Part shown: positions 9,746-21,986 of the stretch, piece by piece
Layout: every line of letters starts with the position of its first letter
Position numbering within the stretch: the stretch's first letter is position 1
From: Schistocerca nitens
Lineage: Eukaryota > Arthropoda > Insecta > Orthoptera > Acrididae
Length of the DNA stretch: 64,000 nucleotides
Direction of reading: 5' to 3'
Assembly: GCF_023898315.1 (NCBI RefSeq)
Contig: NC_064616.1
Span: forward strand, 290,621,205-290,685,204
The notes under the pieces: model-generated
Seen by the model: the letters and a program-made list of their open reading frames with translations, nothing else
What the model was told of the DNA's origin: nothing
The model's database searches: none
Position numbers and translations under genes: made by a program

Positions 9746-10157
9746 GTTTTCATGATGACGACTTCCTCCAGATTAGTTCCCTCTCGGAGATCCGAATGGG
9801 GGAATAATTTAATTCCGAAATATTTAACCCAGGAGGAAGCCATCATCATTTAACCATGGAGTAGAGCTGCATGCTGTCGAGAAAAATTAGAGCTGTAGTT
9901 TCCCTTGCTTCACGCTGTTCGCTGTACCAGCATAATAACGCTGATTTGGTTTATGTTGCAAGGCAAGATCAGTCAGTCATCCAAACTGTTGCCCTTGCAG
10001 CTGATAAAAAGGCTGTTGCCTCTCTTCAGGAAGCCCATGTTTGTCTGGCCTCTTAACAGATACTCATCCGCTGTGGTTGCAGCTACAGTAGAGCTATCCC
10101 TATGGCTGAGGCACGCAAGCCATCTCACCGTCTGCAAGGGCAGTGGTTCATGGGGGA
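9746..10157 (+). repeat. Dispersed repeat shared with 55475-55870
   Basis: The second half (about 9890-10157) is clearly related to 55475-55870; both contain gttgcccttgcagctgat-like and tgtggttgcagctac/tgtgattgcacctac blocks, then gctgaggca(c/t)gcaag. The first part (ctcggagatccgaatggggg onward) has no second copy here. It carries no recognised protein. Its position between RTE sequence and a transposase relic suggests part of a transposon's non-coding region. Confidence 0.55.
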
Positions 10158-10560
10158 TGGGGGTATCCTAACAACAGCAATAGTGCTGCTGTTGGTCGCG
10201 AGTATCGTCGCATTAAAGGAATACGGAGAGGTCCTCTTTCAGCAGCGTGGTTGAAGAACATCATTCGAAAGGTCAAACTAACAGGCGGTTTGGGAATCGC
10301 TCTCTGGTGAAGCCGACGGCCACTTGCAAAGCACATTGTTGAACTAGCTATAGTTGCCATAGCTGATGATGCTGGACGCAGTGTGTGGTCTTCAACTAGT
10401 GTACGAGCTGTGTCACGACAGCTGAACATTTCATGGTCCACTGTTGTTTCTGGAAACTGTGGAGCAATCTGTACTGTGGTTCCAGGCTGCTGTGGATACA
10501 GATGGTAGTCACACAGAGCAATGTTCATAAGATGGATCGTAACCATGGTATGTAATAACA
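10158..10560 (+). pseudogene. Relic of a DUF4817/IS630-type transposase, N-terminal region
   Basis: In one frame the translation reads EYRRIKGIRRGPLSAAWLKN followed by IIRKVKLTGGLGI. This resembles the 'EYRR.....P....I......F..TG....' helix-turn-helix region of insect transposases with a DUF4817-type N terminus. Later frames give SSTSVRAVSRQLNISWST, the second HTH (ARAVSRQL...STV). There are stops and shifts throughout and no catalytic domain. It is distinct from the two better preserved elements at 59629 and 61431. Confidence 0.5.
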
Positions 10561-10599
10561 AATTTTACCCTCCCGGGCAGAAATTAAAATGGGTTTCTT

Positions 10600-12420
10600 T
10601 TCAATGGTTTATTCGGTAATTGTTCGGTAATTCGATCAACAAGTCTTGTATCGTTTTTGTGTATCGGTTGGATTACACGTAAGGTCCATTGCTCCGGGAT
10701 TCTTTCTTGATTCCATATCTATCTGATAAGTATGTGGATTCGCTTATGTGACCAGTTCCTCTATTTTTCAACATTCTGCAATTATTCCTTCAGTTCCTGG
10801 TGCTTTTAAGTTTTTTTAGACAGTGCACTATTTACTATACTTCCTCTAATGTGAGTTCTCCTGTCTCTGGATCTGCAGTGTAATAGAGTGGCTGCTTACT
10901 CCTGGTAGGATTGCCCTCCAGAATTCTTGTTTATCTGTCAGCAATTTTCCCTCTTTGTCGTTGCATGCTGTTATTTTCGGTCTATATTCATGAGTACCTT
11001 ATTTAATTTTCTTATAAAATTTTCTGCTCTCATTCCTTCGGCAGTGCTCCTCTATCTCTTCTATCTTTCTCATTATGGTTTCGCTTTTTTCCCTCCTACA
11101 TACCCTTACTGCCTCTACTGTCTTTTATCATATAATACCTGATTTAATCTTGTATTTCGCTGTAAGTCATCAGTGTTGCTTCCTTTTCTTGTTGCACTGC
11201 CTGTCTACATTCATCACACCAGTCTTTATTTCTAAGTCACCTTGTTGCCCCCAGTATTTCATGCACTGTTGTCGAAATGACATTTTTCATAGAGTTACGT
11301 CCTTTGTCTATATGTTATTCACCATCTTTTTGTTTGTAACTCAGTAGACCTATCTTCTAGCTGATCTGTATTCCATTTCTTCACTCTGGTACTGTTTCCT
11401 TTGGCAGTCATAGAATGTTTCTGTCTCATATTGGCTCCTACTAGATAATGGTTGCAATCGGCACTAGCTTCTTGCAGTCATGGACTGTGCGGCTGGTCCC
11501 GGCGGAGGTTCGAGTCCTCCCGCGGGCATGGGTGTGTGTGTTTGTCCTTAGGGTAATTTAGGTTAAGTAGTGTGTACGCTTAGGGACTGATGACCTTAGC
11601 AGGTAAGTCCCATAATATTTCACACACATCTGAACATTTTTTTTTAACCAGCTCCTCGGAAAGTGTGCACATTTTCCATAACAGATGCCCACTCCTTCGA
11701 CACCAATATATGATCTATTTTGTTTCTGGTGTTTTCCAGGTCCCTTTGTAGATGCTTTTCCTTGGGAAACAGATTCTAACTGTCTTTAAGTGGTTCGCAG
11801 AGGCAAACTGGGCAATCCTCATACAGTTACTATTAGGTTTCTCGTGCAGACTTTCCTCACGATCACGCATCTGAAAGTCTCTCTTTGCCCAGTTTGGCAT
11901 TTTAGTCATCAAGGACTATTTTGAAGTCATATCTAGGTATTCTCTCACAAACCACCTGTATCTCTTCGTAGGAACCATCTTCCATATCCTCATCTGATTC
12001 TTTTGTTGGTGCATACACATTCAGAATATCATATTGTGTAATTTGCCTTTGATACGCAGAGTACGTATTACGTGGAATGAAAGCAATTACAGATGTACTC
12101 GTAGCATTGGAGACTATAAACAGAGCTCCATGCTCCCCTTGTCTTTCATCTTTCCTGGAATAATATAGGAAAAATTTATATTTACGAATCTCACCCCTTC
12201 CCTTTCACTTTATTTCCTGAAGTCCAACAGCTACCGTTCCACATCTTAGCGTCTCTTCAGCAATACTATTCAAAGCTCCTATCTGCAGCAGTGTTCGAAC
12301 ATTTCATGTTCTAAATTTAAGCACCAGTATATCCATACTCCCGTTCCTTGGCGCATTTCTCCTTCATAAGGGCAATCTGACAAACCTTGTTAAATTATTC
12401 TTGATTATAGACTCTTACAA
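10600..12420 (-). pseudogene. RTE-like LINE, endonuclease-domain region
   Basis: The minus strand retains pieces of the apurinic-type endonuclease that precedes the RT in RTE elements. Around 11940-12120 the translation gives SVIAFIPRNTYSAYQRQITQ followed by YDILNVYAPTKESDED, the 'NVYAP' block of these nucleases, and near 11920 a degenerate DFKIVLDD where a GDFNA-type motif would be. Towards 10600 comes the linker before the RT. No frame stays open for long. A SINE lies at 11474-11640. The RT part is absent here, so the copy is 3'-truncated or rearranged. Confidence 0.65.
11474..11640 (+). repeat. tRNA-derived SINE, family 1, 5'-truncated
   Basis: Starts within the head (ttgcagtcatggactgtgcg) and keeps the box-B-like ggttcgagtcc and the ttcacacacatctgaac end plus a T tract. 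Target duplications are not clear; accagctcc on the right only weakly matches actagcttc on the left. Confidence 0.85.
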
Positions 12421-13010
12421 GGTAGGGGTATCGACCCTACACTCAGCGCTAAACCTGAAGGACCAGGCTTTCTTTTCAGGGTTAGCTCCCGTAGAGGGGT
12501 TGACGTCTTAACCCTACATCCCCTGCCCCCCTCCTATCCTATAGTGTGGGACACTCATAGTCTGGGTCCTCCACTGGGACCAATCGGGCTTGGGTGATCC
12601 TGATAGCAGCTACGCTACAGCCAATAGAGCCCCCAGCTTCTTCAGAGTTCACAAGCCTCCCCACTCGGCACATAATGTGCCTTCGACATGGCGGTATCTC
12701 CTGGGAAGATCCACTGGACGTCACCAGACAATATTAATTATTTCCGTTCATCAGTTGTTAATTCCCAGTGTCATAATCCGACAGCTAGAAACTTTATAAA
12801 TTACATGCGTGCGACAGACAATTCGGTATGTTGTTCGCTTTAGCTTAGCGGAAACCGCACCTCGAAATATTTACTCTTTCTTGATATATTATGACTGGCC
12901 TGTTTTACCTGCATTACCCAATACAATTCTGTAAATTTTCTCAGCATACATAGTTTCGATCTTCACCCAGGACCATCTGATACATAGAAAAGAACCTATT
13001 ATGTATATAT
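12421..13010. other. No gene recognised; possibly LINE 5' untranslated region
   Basis: The stretch directly follows the endonuclease relic on its 5' side. It holds C-rich patches (catcccctgcccccctcct) and short open frames without recognisable motifs. It could be the 5' untranslated part of the same RTE element, but no second copy in this window confirms that. Confidence 0.35.
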
Positions 13011-13011
13011 A

Positions 13012-13560
13012 GTGTCTGACAAAACTAATTAGCACCCAGAAGACATGGTGGGATGTCAATGTAACTTCGTACAAATTCACACCATCGGCCGTTACGTAAA
13101 TTATTAGAGTTCTAATTCTGTGTGACTGGTAAATACGCCACCGTTGTGCATTAATGTTGTTTGTGTTACCTGTTTTTACAAGACCTGGTAGGGTATATAA
13201 AGGGAGTGAACAGCGTCAGTGATTACTTTGAAGGATCCGAAGATGCCGCGTACACGTATGAGATAACATTATTAGCATCTGACAGATTTTGAAATCGGCC
13301 TCATTGTGGTTCTCCATTTGACCAGGTGGTCGACTCGTGCAATATCTAGGTTTGTGGGGCATTCGGATTTGCCAGTGGCACGATGTTGGGTCACATGAAA
13401 ACGTGAGGGCAAGCTTCCGAGAGTCAGCAGAATAAGTGATTTCGAGCAGTTTCAGATGTACTTGAGAAGGAGAGCCCTATTTAAGAAGGATGGCGATGCA
13501 TACACCACAACAAAAATTCGTGCGAATGGATTCGAATTACACTTCGTATAATATTTTTTA
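13012..13560 (+). pseudogene. Tc1-like relic, family F
   Basis: A TA precedes a terminal-repeat-like gtgtctgacaaaactaatta at 13012. From the ATG at 13243 the translation starts MPRTRMR, meets a stop, then reads HLTDFEIGLIVVLHLTRWST followed by RAISRFVGHSDLPVARCW. This is the Tc1-type paired-like HTH (compare the intact copy's LTDFERGRIVGMREAGW). The catalytic domain is missing and the right end is not found, so it is a truncated fossil. Confidence 0.65.
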
Positions 13561-14774
13561 CGCTTCGGCAATAGTAAGAAAGGTGTTCCACAGTTAATAT
13601 ATTTTTGTTTTAAATACGCATTTTTGTCGCCAGTAGGGTGGCCGTATCGACGTATTCAGGCCGGTCATGATGTAGAAAATACACTACAAGGAAGGCATTA
13701 TGCACTGTTGGAAGACTTATGCTTAAAATTCCAACGTTCCAGTGTGAGTCAAGAAACATGCTACTACATCGAACATATGTCACGCTTAATGACAACGAAG
13801 GGAAAGCTACAAGAATTCCAGTGCATACAGATGGGTCTTTCATACCGCACACCACTTGTGAATGTAATAGGAAGTGATAGAAATGACTCTGAGACACTAT
13901 GTATGCTCCACCACACATTGCATGATGTGATTAGGAAATGAAGTCACTGCAGGTGAGATTCCCTTTCTTTTAGTTAGATGTTTTTCTTAGTGTGAGACAT
14001 TATCTGGTTATGTTCAAACACTTACGGTCTCTTATATCCAATAGTGACTTCATTTTGTATAATATAATAGTGCTTTCACGTATTCTGTGCCTGGCGATGA
14101 GACGCAATGTGACATTATCATTAAAAATAAAATGAAATATGCAGCTCACTTTCCTAGTACGTTACTTCTTCGCACTTATGTCTCTGAGTTACAGAGAACG
14201 TTTTCTTATGTACTGCAGGAAACGACATGGCTCCATACGAGTTCCCATACTTCGTGGACATGGACCTCGCGACGGTGTCACAAATTCACGGAAGCGACTC
14301 CACACCAAAGATATTCAAAGGTTCACTTAAGGACTACCAAGGACTCGAAGGGGTACGTACCGACAACTTATCACTGTTTCGACGTGACTAGTGCTATGAA
14401 CCTAACAGGCAATTTCCTTACTTACTCATAAATAGCAGCATACTCTTTTTCTGATACGTTCTGGATGTGCCATTTAGTATATGATTAGAACGTAAAGTGA
14501 ATGAATGTTATAGAGCGTACGATGTTTCTTCATTGTTATGTATATACTATTTACTGCAGCTGTGCTATTTACACTCGAACCCTACCTGCTCAAAAGCACT
14601 GACTACATTAAATAACAGTAGTCATGTAAACTGAACAGTTTTCCCATATTTTTAAATTTATTATTGGGTGATCAGACGCCAATACTTGCCTCAGTGGCTA
14701 TTTACTCAAACCAAGTGAATGCGCTAGACAGAACAGTGTGCTATTTATAGCATCAGTCCTGGCGCACGCAGCGG
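13561..14774. other. No gene recognised
   Basis: Two plus-strand open frames of 105 and 114 codons (13624-13941 and 14087-14431) occur here. Neither shows a motif, biased codon use or a second copy, so I do not call genes. Base composition is AT-rich and otherwise plain. Confidence 0.5.
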
Positions 14775-15563
14775 ATGTGGACTCTTATCAGCTCCCGCTA
14801 TCGCACCGGAAGTGAGTTTTCCAGCAACACACCAACAAGTAATACTAGTGGCGTGTTGCTCCAACGTAATTTGAATCGCGCGCCAAAAACAAGACAACCA
14901 ATCAGACACTGTGCTCGACATCTATTGAGCAGCCCAGAGAACATCACAGAGTGCCCCAGAGAGCATCCCAGAATGCCCCAGAGAGCTAAAACACTGCTTC
15001 TTACAATGATGCGTAAACGTTGTTTTCGTCGTCGCCGGCGAATCCTGGTTTACAAATCACTTGTTAATGTGGACGGCACTCTTGGTGCTCCGACATCTTC
15101 TGCGAAGGGTAAAAAGAATGAAATAAGAGGAGTAGGGAAAACTACTCAATTTGTTCTTATTAATGGACCAACTTTATTTTGTGGTGCGAGGTTAAATTTT
15201 TCTTTAATGAAAGTTTCTTCTTCTTCCAGTTTGGGTAACGGATGGCTAACTGTAGCTTTCGTTGCTTGCAACAATGCAGGAAGAGCCGGTTTGTAATCCT
15301 TTGAAACTCGGGAAATATTAGCTTACCGTACTATACCTGTTTCTGAGATTATTATTGCTAGTGAGGGTTCCTACCTTTTACCGCACGGTGGTTTGTCTTT
15401 GTCTTGTAGTAGACGTTGTAAGATAAATTCTGATTCCAGCGTTCACTTATGGGTGAAGGCTAGTGGTCTTTCTTCTTTGGAAGATTGTCGCATTGTGGGT
15501 GATTGTACTTGGGTATCGTTCGAGATAGGTAATGTGTCTATAGGAACTCTTTATTTCACATGA
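14775..15563 (+). pseudogene. Unrecognised 263-codon frame with one in-frame stop
   Basis: An ATG at 14775 opens 173 codons to a TAA at 15294-15296. The same frame then stays open for another 88 codons to a TGA at 15561-15563, unusual for AT-rich DNA and suggestive of former coding. The first part is basic, with an arginine run (RKRCFRRRRRI), then PTSSAKGKKNEIRGVGKT and INGPTLFCGARLNFSL. The second part contains ILAYRTIPVSEIIIASEGS and LPHGGLSLSC. The KKN...GP.(V/L)FCG..LNFS pattern recurs on the minus strand at about 25240-25400, next to a CR1-like LINE, so it may be a retroelement protein. I recognise no family. Recent decay, stop read-through or an assembly error could explain the TAA. Confidence 0.45.
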
Positions 15564-15823
15564 CTATTTCTGTATATTCTCGAATTATTGGCCTTTCGTT
15601 CTGTCACACGCAGTATGGCATGAATAGTAATAATCTTAAGAAATTTTTGCGAGTACACATTGTGATGCTTTCACTTCTGATAGCGATACCCTTCTGACAA
15701 CGTCGTATTTAGTTGTATCCGCAAGAAAGTCCCCAATCATCTGTGCATCTGGTTCCATATTCAGAAAGCACGTAATTTGTTTACTGAGAGGCGATGTGGA
15801 ACTGTATGGCCAGCAATCTTCGT

Positions 15824-15849
15824 AAAAAAAAAAAAAAAAAAAAAAAAAA
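15824..15849 (+). repeat. Poly(A) tract, 26 nt
   Basis: A pure run of A. It may mark the 3' end of a retrotransposed copy, but I found no flanking duplication. Confidence 0.8.
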
Positions 15850-18800
15850 CCATTGCTTCAAACTGAGCCCTCTGAATTCATTGTCCACAAAACCGATGAC
15901 ACGTGACCACTGTACATCAACACTGTATTGCACACGCAGAAGTAGCTCTGTATGTTACGGTTTCACGACAAAACTTCTGAACCGAATGTCATGGGATTTA
16001 GTTGGAGATAGCTTGAATCCTGTGGGAGAAGTAGGTAACTATAGAAATTTGTATTATTTTTTGATTATTATTAAATATTTTATACTTGAGTGGGATGTGA
16101 ACCATGCTTGAGAGGGGGCGCGGCCCTGATTGTTTATTCCGTGAAAGTGCGGATCCCACGTTCACTCGTGCTTCCGGTTTCTGAAATTTTGGAAACAAAT
16201 GCTACACCACCTACAGAAGCTGGCCAGTTTTTTACGGCGAAATATTGTGGGGATAGAATAATAGATTCCGACGGTAAGTCCGAAAATAATATTTAAAATA
16301 TGAATTCGGGCAAGCCTTAAGAAACATATTGTTAATATTATTTATTTTACGATATGCCTCGCAAACGTAAGTCTGATTTAGCGCATAGTTCTTAGAGAGC
16401 TCGAGTTATGAAGGTTACTCGAACCCAACAAACCTCGGAGCTGCTTCAGATTCGCCGGACTTACAGGCAGTACGTCATGTGACTTTAAGAGTTAGATAAA
16501 CATTACAACAGTCACAAGCCCATCGCTTGTTAGACGGTGAGCCTCATGCGTCTCTTTCAGTTTCCGAGACGCTTGAGGATTAACAGGGACGGCGTTATTT
16601 AAATGGTGTAAGGTAAACAGACGTCGTGCGTTCACATGTAGAACATGGTAGGTTTTAGTGAGGCTGCATTTGAATATAACCCATATCTAACCACTATATA
16701 CTCAATATTTAATAAATTCTGGCTTATTTACCCACAATAACTCGTCATAGAAAAACTGCACATATGCGAACGCCATCACGGATAACACCTACGGTACCAT
16801 ACACACATAACAACGCCGATTTAGTCTTTCCCATCTGCATGAGACGCTCTGCTCGGCCAGCGATATTGGTAAATATCTGCTAGAAGAGCTGTCATTTCTG
16901 TTCTCTAATGCATAAAGAGGCTAATAGTCGTCCAATAAGTTGCAATAGACGTGAAGTTATCGAGCGAGTAATCGTTTCTGATCAGCACAAACGTTTACCT
17001 GTTGTCTCTATCACTGTACGCACAGAAAATGAGAGATTGTGATATAATGCCTTTCTTCCGTGAAAATATTTAGTAAAACTTAATCATTATTTCATCCTGC
17101 GTCCCATTGACGTATTTCTACATATTTGATCTTAGATAAGGCCAAAGTTTCGTTGAATATTTCAGCACATTGGTGATATAATTTTGCTTTCTGATTCTTT
17201 GGTCACTTCTTGAATACCTTACCCTCTTTAACTCTTTCGTTACCAGTAAGGCTATAACTTCTTTTGACTGTAAGACTGAAAACTCTGCTTTCAGTATCGT
17301 TATTGACATCTAGCCAGAGACGGCTCTTTGTTTCAATACAAGGAATCGCTACCATCTGTTACCAATGTCATGAATATAGCGAGTGCACAATAGTTCTACC
17401 GATATTTTTTGTTCCATTCAGTTAAACACATATTTTTCCCATTAACAAATTTTATTAGGGGTGAAAAAGAGAAATGTGTGGAACAAAAACATTAGGACTG
17501 ACTGGGGATCGAACATGAGATCTTATATCTGTAATCTGACCACTCTTTCTTATGGCCTTGACAGTAGATCACGACGCTAAACTCCGTTTTAACCGTTTCT
17601 CAAAACCTATGTTTTTGGCAGTTATATGCACCGTAAACGTTTCGAAAGTCAAATACGTGCACTTCAAATAACGAAAAGCAACTTAGAAAAAACAGACTTT
17701 ATCAAACAAAAGTCGCTATCAAACAAGGAACTTTTTAGCAACTAGAGGTACCAAAACGTACTTTGCGCCTTTATTTCATATAATTTTCGTGAAACTCTTG
17801 CTAGTTGGTGTCACGTTACCGTTTTTTTAGCTGACTGTAACGAGACATTCAGAAACATAGCATGCCTTTGTGGACCGAATTACCAATGCTAGAAATAAAA
17901 AAGTATCTCTAATACAATCAAAAGATTAATATTAAGCATTGAATACCGACGCATGAAAGCATAACAGTGATATACAGAGACAAGGATTCAAAAGAGAAGG
18001 TTTAGCCACTCTGATTATTCCCCTTCGTTGTAAGTAGCGGAATGAGAAAATCACGTAGAAGTAAGTTCAACTCCCTTAGTCTCAATGTTTAGAGTCTTCT
18101 GGAATCCCATAAGCCAATACTCCGTAGAAACCACAGCACTAGACCTATGCTACGAGGAGCTAACTGGCATTTCAAGTCGTCGCCTAAAGTCTACTACTTG
18201 TTTAAAAAACATCCCTTAGTACGAACTGTTTTAAAAATATTGACCGACATTATTTCAGTTTGAGTAGAAAATATTTGAAATGCTTCCCCTAGAAGCACAC
18301 CGTTAATTCCAATTCTGTAATATATTATTGAGAAATACATTTTACTCAGTCTTTTTGGGTGGCTCAAACTCAGAGCCTTTAGAAACAAGCCGGACCAGAA
18401 CGTGGTGAATCCGTACCTTCACAGTCTCTATGGCAATTAGTTACGTATCCAATTTCTGTTGTGTGTGTTGAGTATAATGTAACCAAGAGATAAATAACAC
18501 AGAATTAGGTACACTGGCTGCCAGATTGTACTAGTTCATTAAGTTTGCATTACGGGAACAACACAATCTACTCTGATTCAGTAGCTTCGCATACTGTTAG
18601 TAATCGCTACATCAAATCACCGAACATCTGACGTTCTCATGAGAAAGAACAAAGAATTCCGCCATGGTCAGAACTGCCATTCATGGATTGGAATCAAAAG
18701 TTGGTACCGAAAGTGCGTAGCCTCCCTCCAAAAATGGGTCTCTGAAGAGACACCTTCATGTAAATGTCTTGCGCCCAAGCAAACTATCAACAATATTGTG

Positions 18801-19011
18801 AGGGCATGTACGCTTCCAGTCCATCAAGGGTAACGGAATAAATTTTTAGAAGCTTTTCCATATCGTCTGATCTGAACTTTAAAGTTAGATACCTACTTAC
18901 GAATAGTTCAAAAATTTATTTTCTCTTTGTAGTTTGCGCAGAATGTTCCAACCTTATACGTTTTTATATTTCTCTTTTGCATCTTGCATGTCTAAATATT
19001 CATTTCTTCTT
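15850..19011. other. No gene recognised
   Basis: About 3.2 kb of AT-rich sequence with only short open frames. Apart from a tRNA-like relic at about 17490-17585 I see no element, motif or repeat that I can support. It could be intronic or intergenic host DNA or very old transposon debris. Confidence 0.5.
17490..17585 (-). repeat. tRNA-like SINE head relic
   Basis: On the minus strand the segment gives gtggtcagattacagatata followed by catgttcgatccccagtcag, an A-box-like and a B-box-like block (GTTCGATCC) at tRNA spacing. The rest of a tRNA fold is not evident. Confidence 0.4.
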
Positions 19012-19375
19012 CTTCTTCTTGTTCATTTATCCCAAATCGCCACAGGGTCGGCTGGTTAACAACGGTTTTGGGGTAGCCGGATGCCCTTCCTGTCGGCACC
19101 TAATTACGCACCAGGATGGAATACTTATACGCCGACTGTTTGTGTGTAGTGTTATTCAAGCGGGAGTGAGCAAAACTTTTGTAAATGTTTGTAACTGAGA
19201 CGGGATTTTGGTACCAGCCCGATAATCACCTTGTAGGATTTGGGAAACCGCCCAAACACTACGTGCAGGCTGACCGACACACAGAACCTCGTCATTAACC
19301 CACCGGGCGGATTCGATCCGCTAACGGTACGTAGCCCCGTCCTGGAAACGGCGCTTTAACACGCACGGCTCTTCG
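19012..19375 (-). repeat. tRNA-derived SINE-like repeat, family 3
   Basis: The minus strand starts with a tRNA-like head (cgagccgtgcgtgttaaagc, B-box-like ggatcgaatccgcccgg), passes through a body with cggctaccccaaaaccgttg, and ends in a (GAA)n tail, seen on the plus strand as ttcttcttcttcttg at 19006-19023. This layout fits a SINE with a microsatellite tail. There is no second copy in the window. Confidence 0.6.
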
Positions 19376-21986
19376 ACCGTGTTCGTGTCTAAACACTCAT
19401 TCATACGTACATACGCTGACGGAAAAAAATCGCAGCACCAAGATGGTGTTATGCGACATAAACTAAAGCAAGTAGCCACGTTTAGACATATAGAATATAA
19501 TATCTATTCAAATTTCGCGCCAGTAGCATAACAGTGGTGCTAGTATTGCCACTAGGAGGATGCAATTCATGTTTGCTACAAAAAAATCCAGTAACGGTCA
19601 TGTGCATTAGTTACCTTTGAGATTGGACGTGGTGAGATGATGTTAGTCTATAATGGCTTTAAGGCGACAAAGACAACGTTATGAACACCTCACTGAGTTT
19701 CAGTGAGAACGTGTAATAGAGCTACCAGAAAATGGATGTTCCTCACCTGATATTCCAGAAAGACCTGGCAGGAATGTAGGCACCGTACTTGATTGTTGAC
19801 AGCGGTAGTCACGAGAATGTACGGCAGCAAGAAGCCCGGGCTCCAGACAGCCACTTGGCACTACCGAGAGGGAAGACCATCATGTTCGGTGTATGGTTCT
19901 AGTGCATCGTACTGCATCTGAAGCAGCAACCTGAACAGCAGTTGTTGCCACAGTTACACAACGAACTATTACAAATCAGTTACTTCAAGGACAGCTCCGA
20001 GCCAGACGCCCTATAGCGTGCATTCCCCTGAACCCAAACAACCGCTATTGACGACTTCAGTGGTGTCAAGCGAGAGCTCATTGGAGGACGGGGTCGAGGT
20101 CTGTATTTTCTGATGGAGGCTGGTTCTGCCGAGGTGCCAGTGATGTCCGTGTGTTGGTTAGAAGGAGGCCGGCTGACGACCTGCAATCAGCTCGCCTATG
20201 TGCTATACTCACTGGAGCTTCCCCTAGATTTATGGTCTGAGGTGCAATTTCGTATGACAGCAGGAGCACTCCCGTGGTTATCCACGCACCGTGACTACAA
20301 ATTTGTACGAATTGGTGAATCCATTTACTACGCTGCCATTTATTAACAGCATTCCAGACGGTGTTTTCCTGCAGGATAACGCTCACCCACATACCACTGT
20401 TGTAACCCAACATGCTGTACAGTGTCGACATGTTGCCTTGGGCAGCTCGATCACCAGATCTGTTTCCAGTCAGGCACATACTGTACGTTGATCAGCCAGA
20501 ACATTATGACTACCGACCTACTGTCGATATAAACCTGTCCAGGCACTATCTAGCGAGGAATGACCGCTAGTCACATACATGCACGGTGAGTGTAGCATGA
20601 ATGAGTGTGTTGTTAGTGTGTAGAATGGTGTTTGATTGGAGGCAGACTGTGATGGCCCAGAGGCCCGGCACGAGCATTTCGGAAACTTAGCGATTTGTCG
20701 GCTGTTCGAGTATTACTGTGGTGAGTGTCTTCAACACGTAGCGAAACCGAGGTGTAACTACGTCCAGACGTCGTGGGGTTAGGCGGCCTTCCCTCATTAC
20801 AAATTTCGGACGTCATAGGTTGATCAGACTGATAAAATAGGACACTCGGCAAACTGTGGAGGAACTAGCATCAGACTTTAATGCTGGGCAGAGTAGATGT
20901 GTGTCTGAACACACAGTGCACTGAACACTCCTAACTATGGGCCCCTGCAACCGACGACCAACAGATGTTGCAACGTTAACACCACATCGGCAACTGCCAC
21001 TGATGTGGACACGTGACCATTGGCAGTGGACGTTGGCAAAGTGGTAGGGCGTTACATGGTCTGATGAATCACTAGACCTTCCTTATCATCCCGATGGGAG
21101 GACGCGAATCCGTCGACTTCTACATCTACATCTACATTTATACTCCGCAAGCCACCCAACGGTGTGTGGCGGAGGGCACTTTACGTGCCACTGTCATTAC
21201 CTCCCTTTCCTGTTCCAGTCGCGTATGGTTCGCGGGAAGAACGACTGTCTGAAAGCCTCTGTGCGCGCTCTAATCTCTCTAATTTTACATTCGTGATCCC
21301 CTCGGGAGGTATAAGTAGGGGGAAGCAATATATTCGATACCTCATCCAGAAACGCACCCTCTCGAAACCTGGCGAGCAAGCTACACCGCGATGCAGAGCG
21401 CCTCTCATGCAGAGTCTGCCACTTGAGTTTATTAAACATCTCCGTAACGCTATCACGGTTACCAAATAACCCTGTGATGAAACGCGCCGCTCTTCTTTGG
21501 ATCTTCTCTATCTCCTCCGTCAACCCGATCTGGTACGGATCCCACACTGATGAGCAATACTCAAGTATAGGTCGAACGAGTGTTTTGTAAGCCACCTCCT
21601 TTGTTGATGGACTACATTTCCTAAGCACTCTCCCAATGAATCTCAACCTGGTACCCGCCTTACCAACAATTAATTTTATATAATCATTCCACTTCAAATC
21701 GTTCCGCACGCATACTCCCAGATATTTTACAGAAGTAACTGCTACCAGTGTTTGTTCCGCTATCATATAATCATACAATAAAGGATCCTTCTTTCTATGT
21801 ATTCGCAATACATTACATTTGTCTATGTTAAGGGACAGTTGCCACTCCCTGCACCAAGTGCCTATCCGCTGCAGATCTTCCTGCATTTCGCTACAATTTT
21901 CTAATGCTGCAACTTCTCTGTATACTACAGCATCATCCGCGAAAAGCCGCATGGAACTTCCGACACTATCTACTAGGTCATTTATA

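Noticed and set aside
13624..14431. Two plus-strand frames of 105 and 114 codons as genes
   Set aside because: No motif, no codon bias, no splice context or second copy; the length is within chance for this composition.
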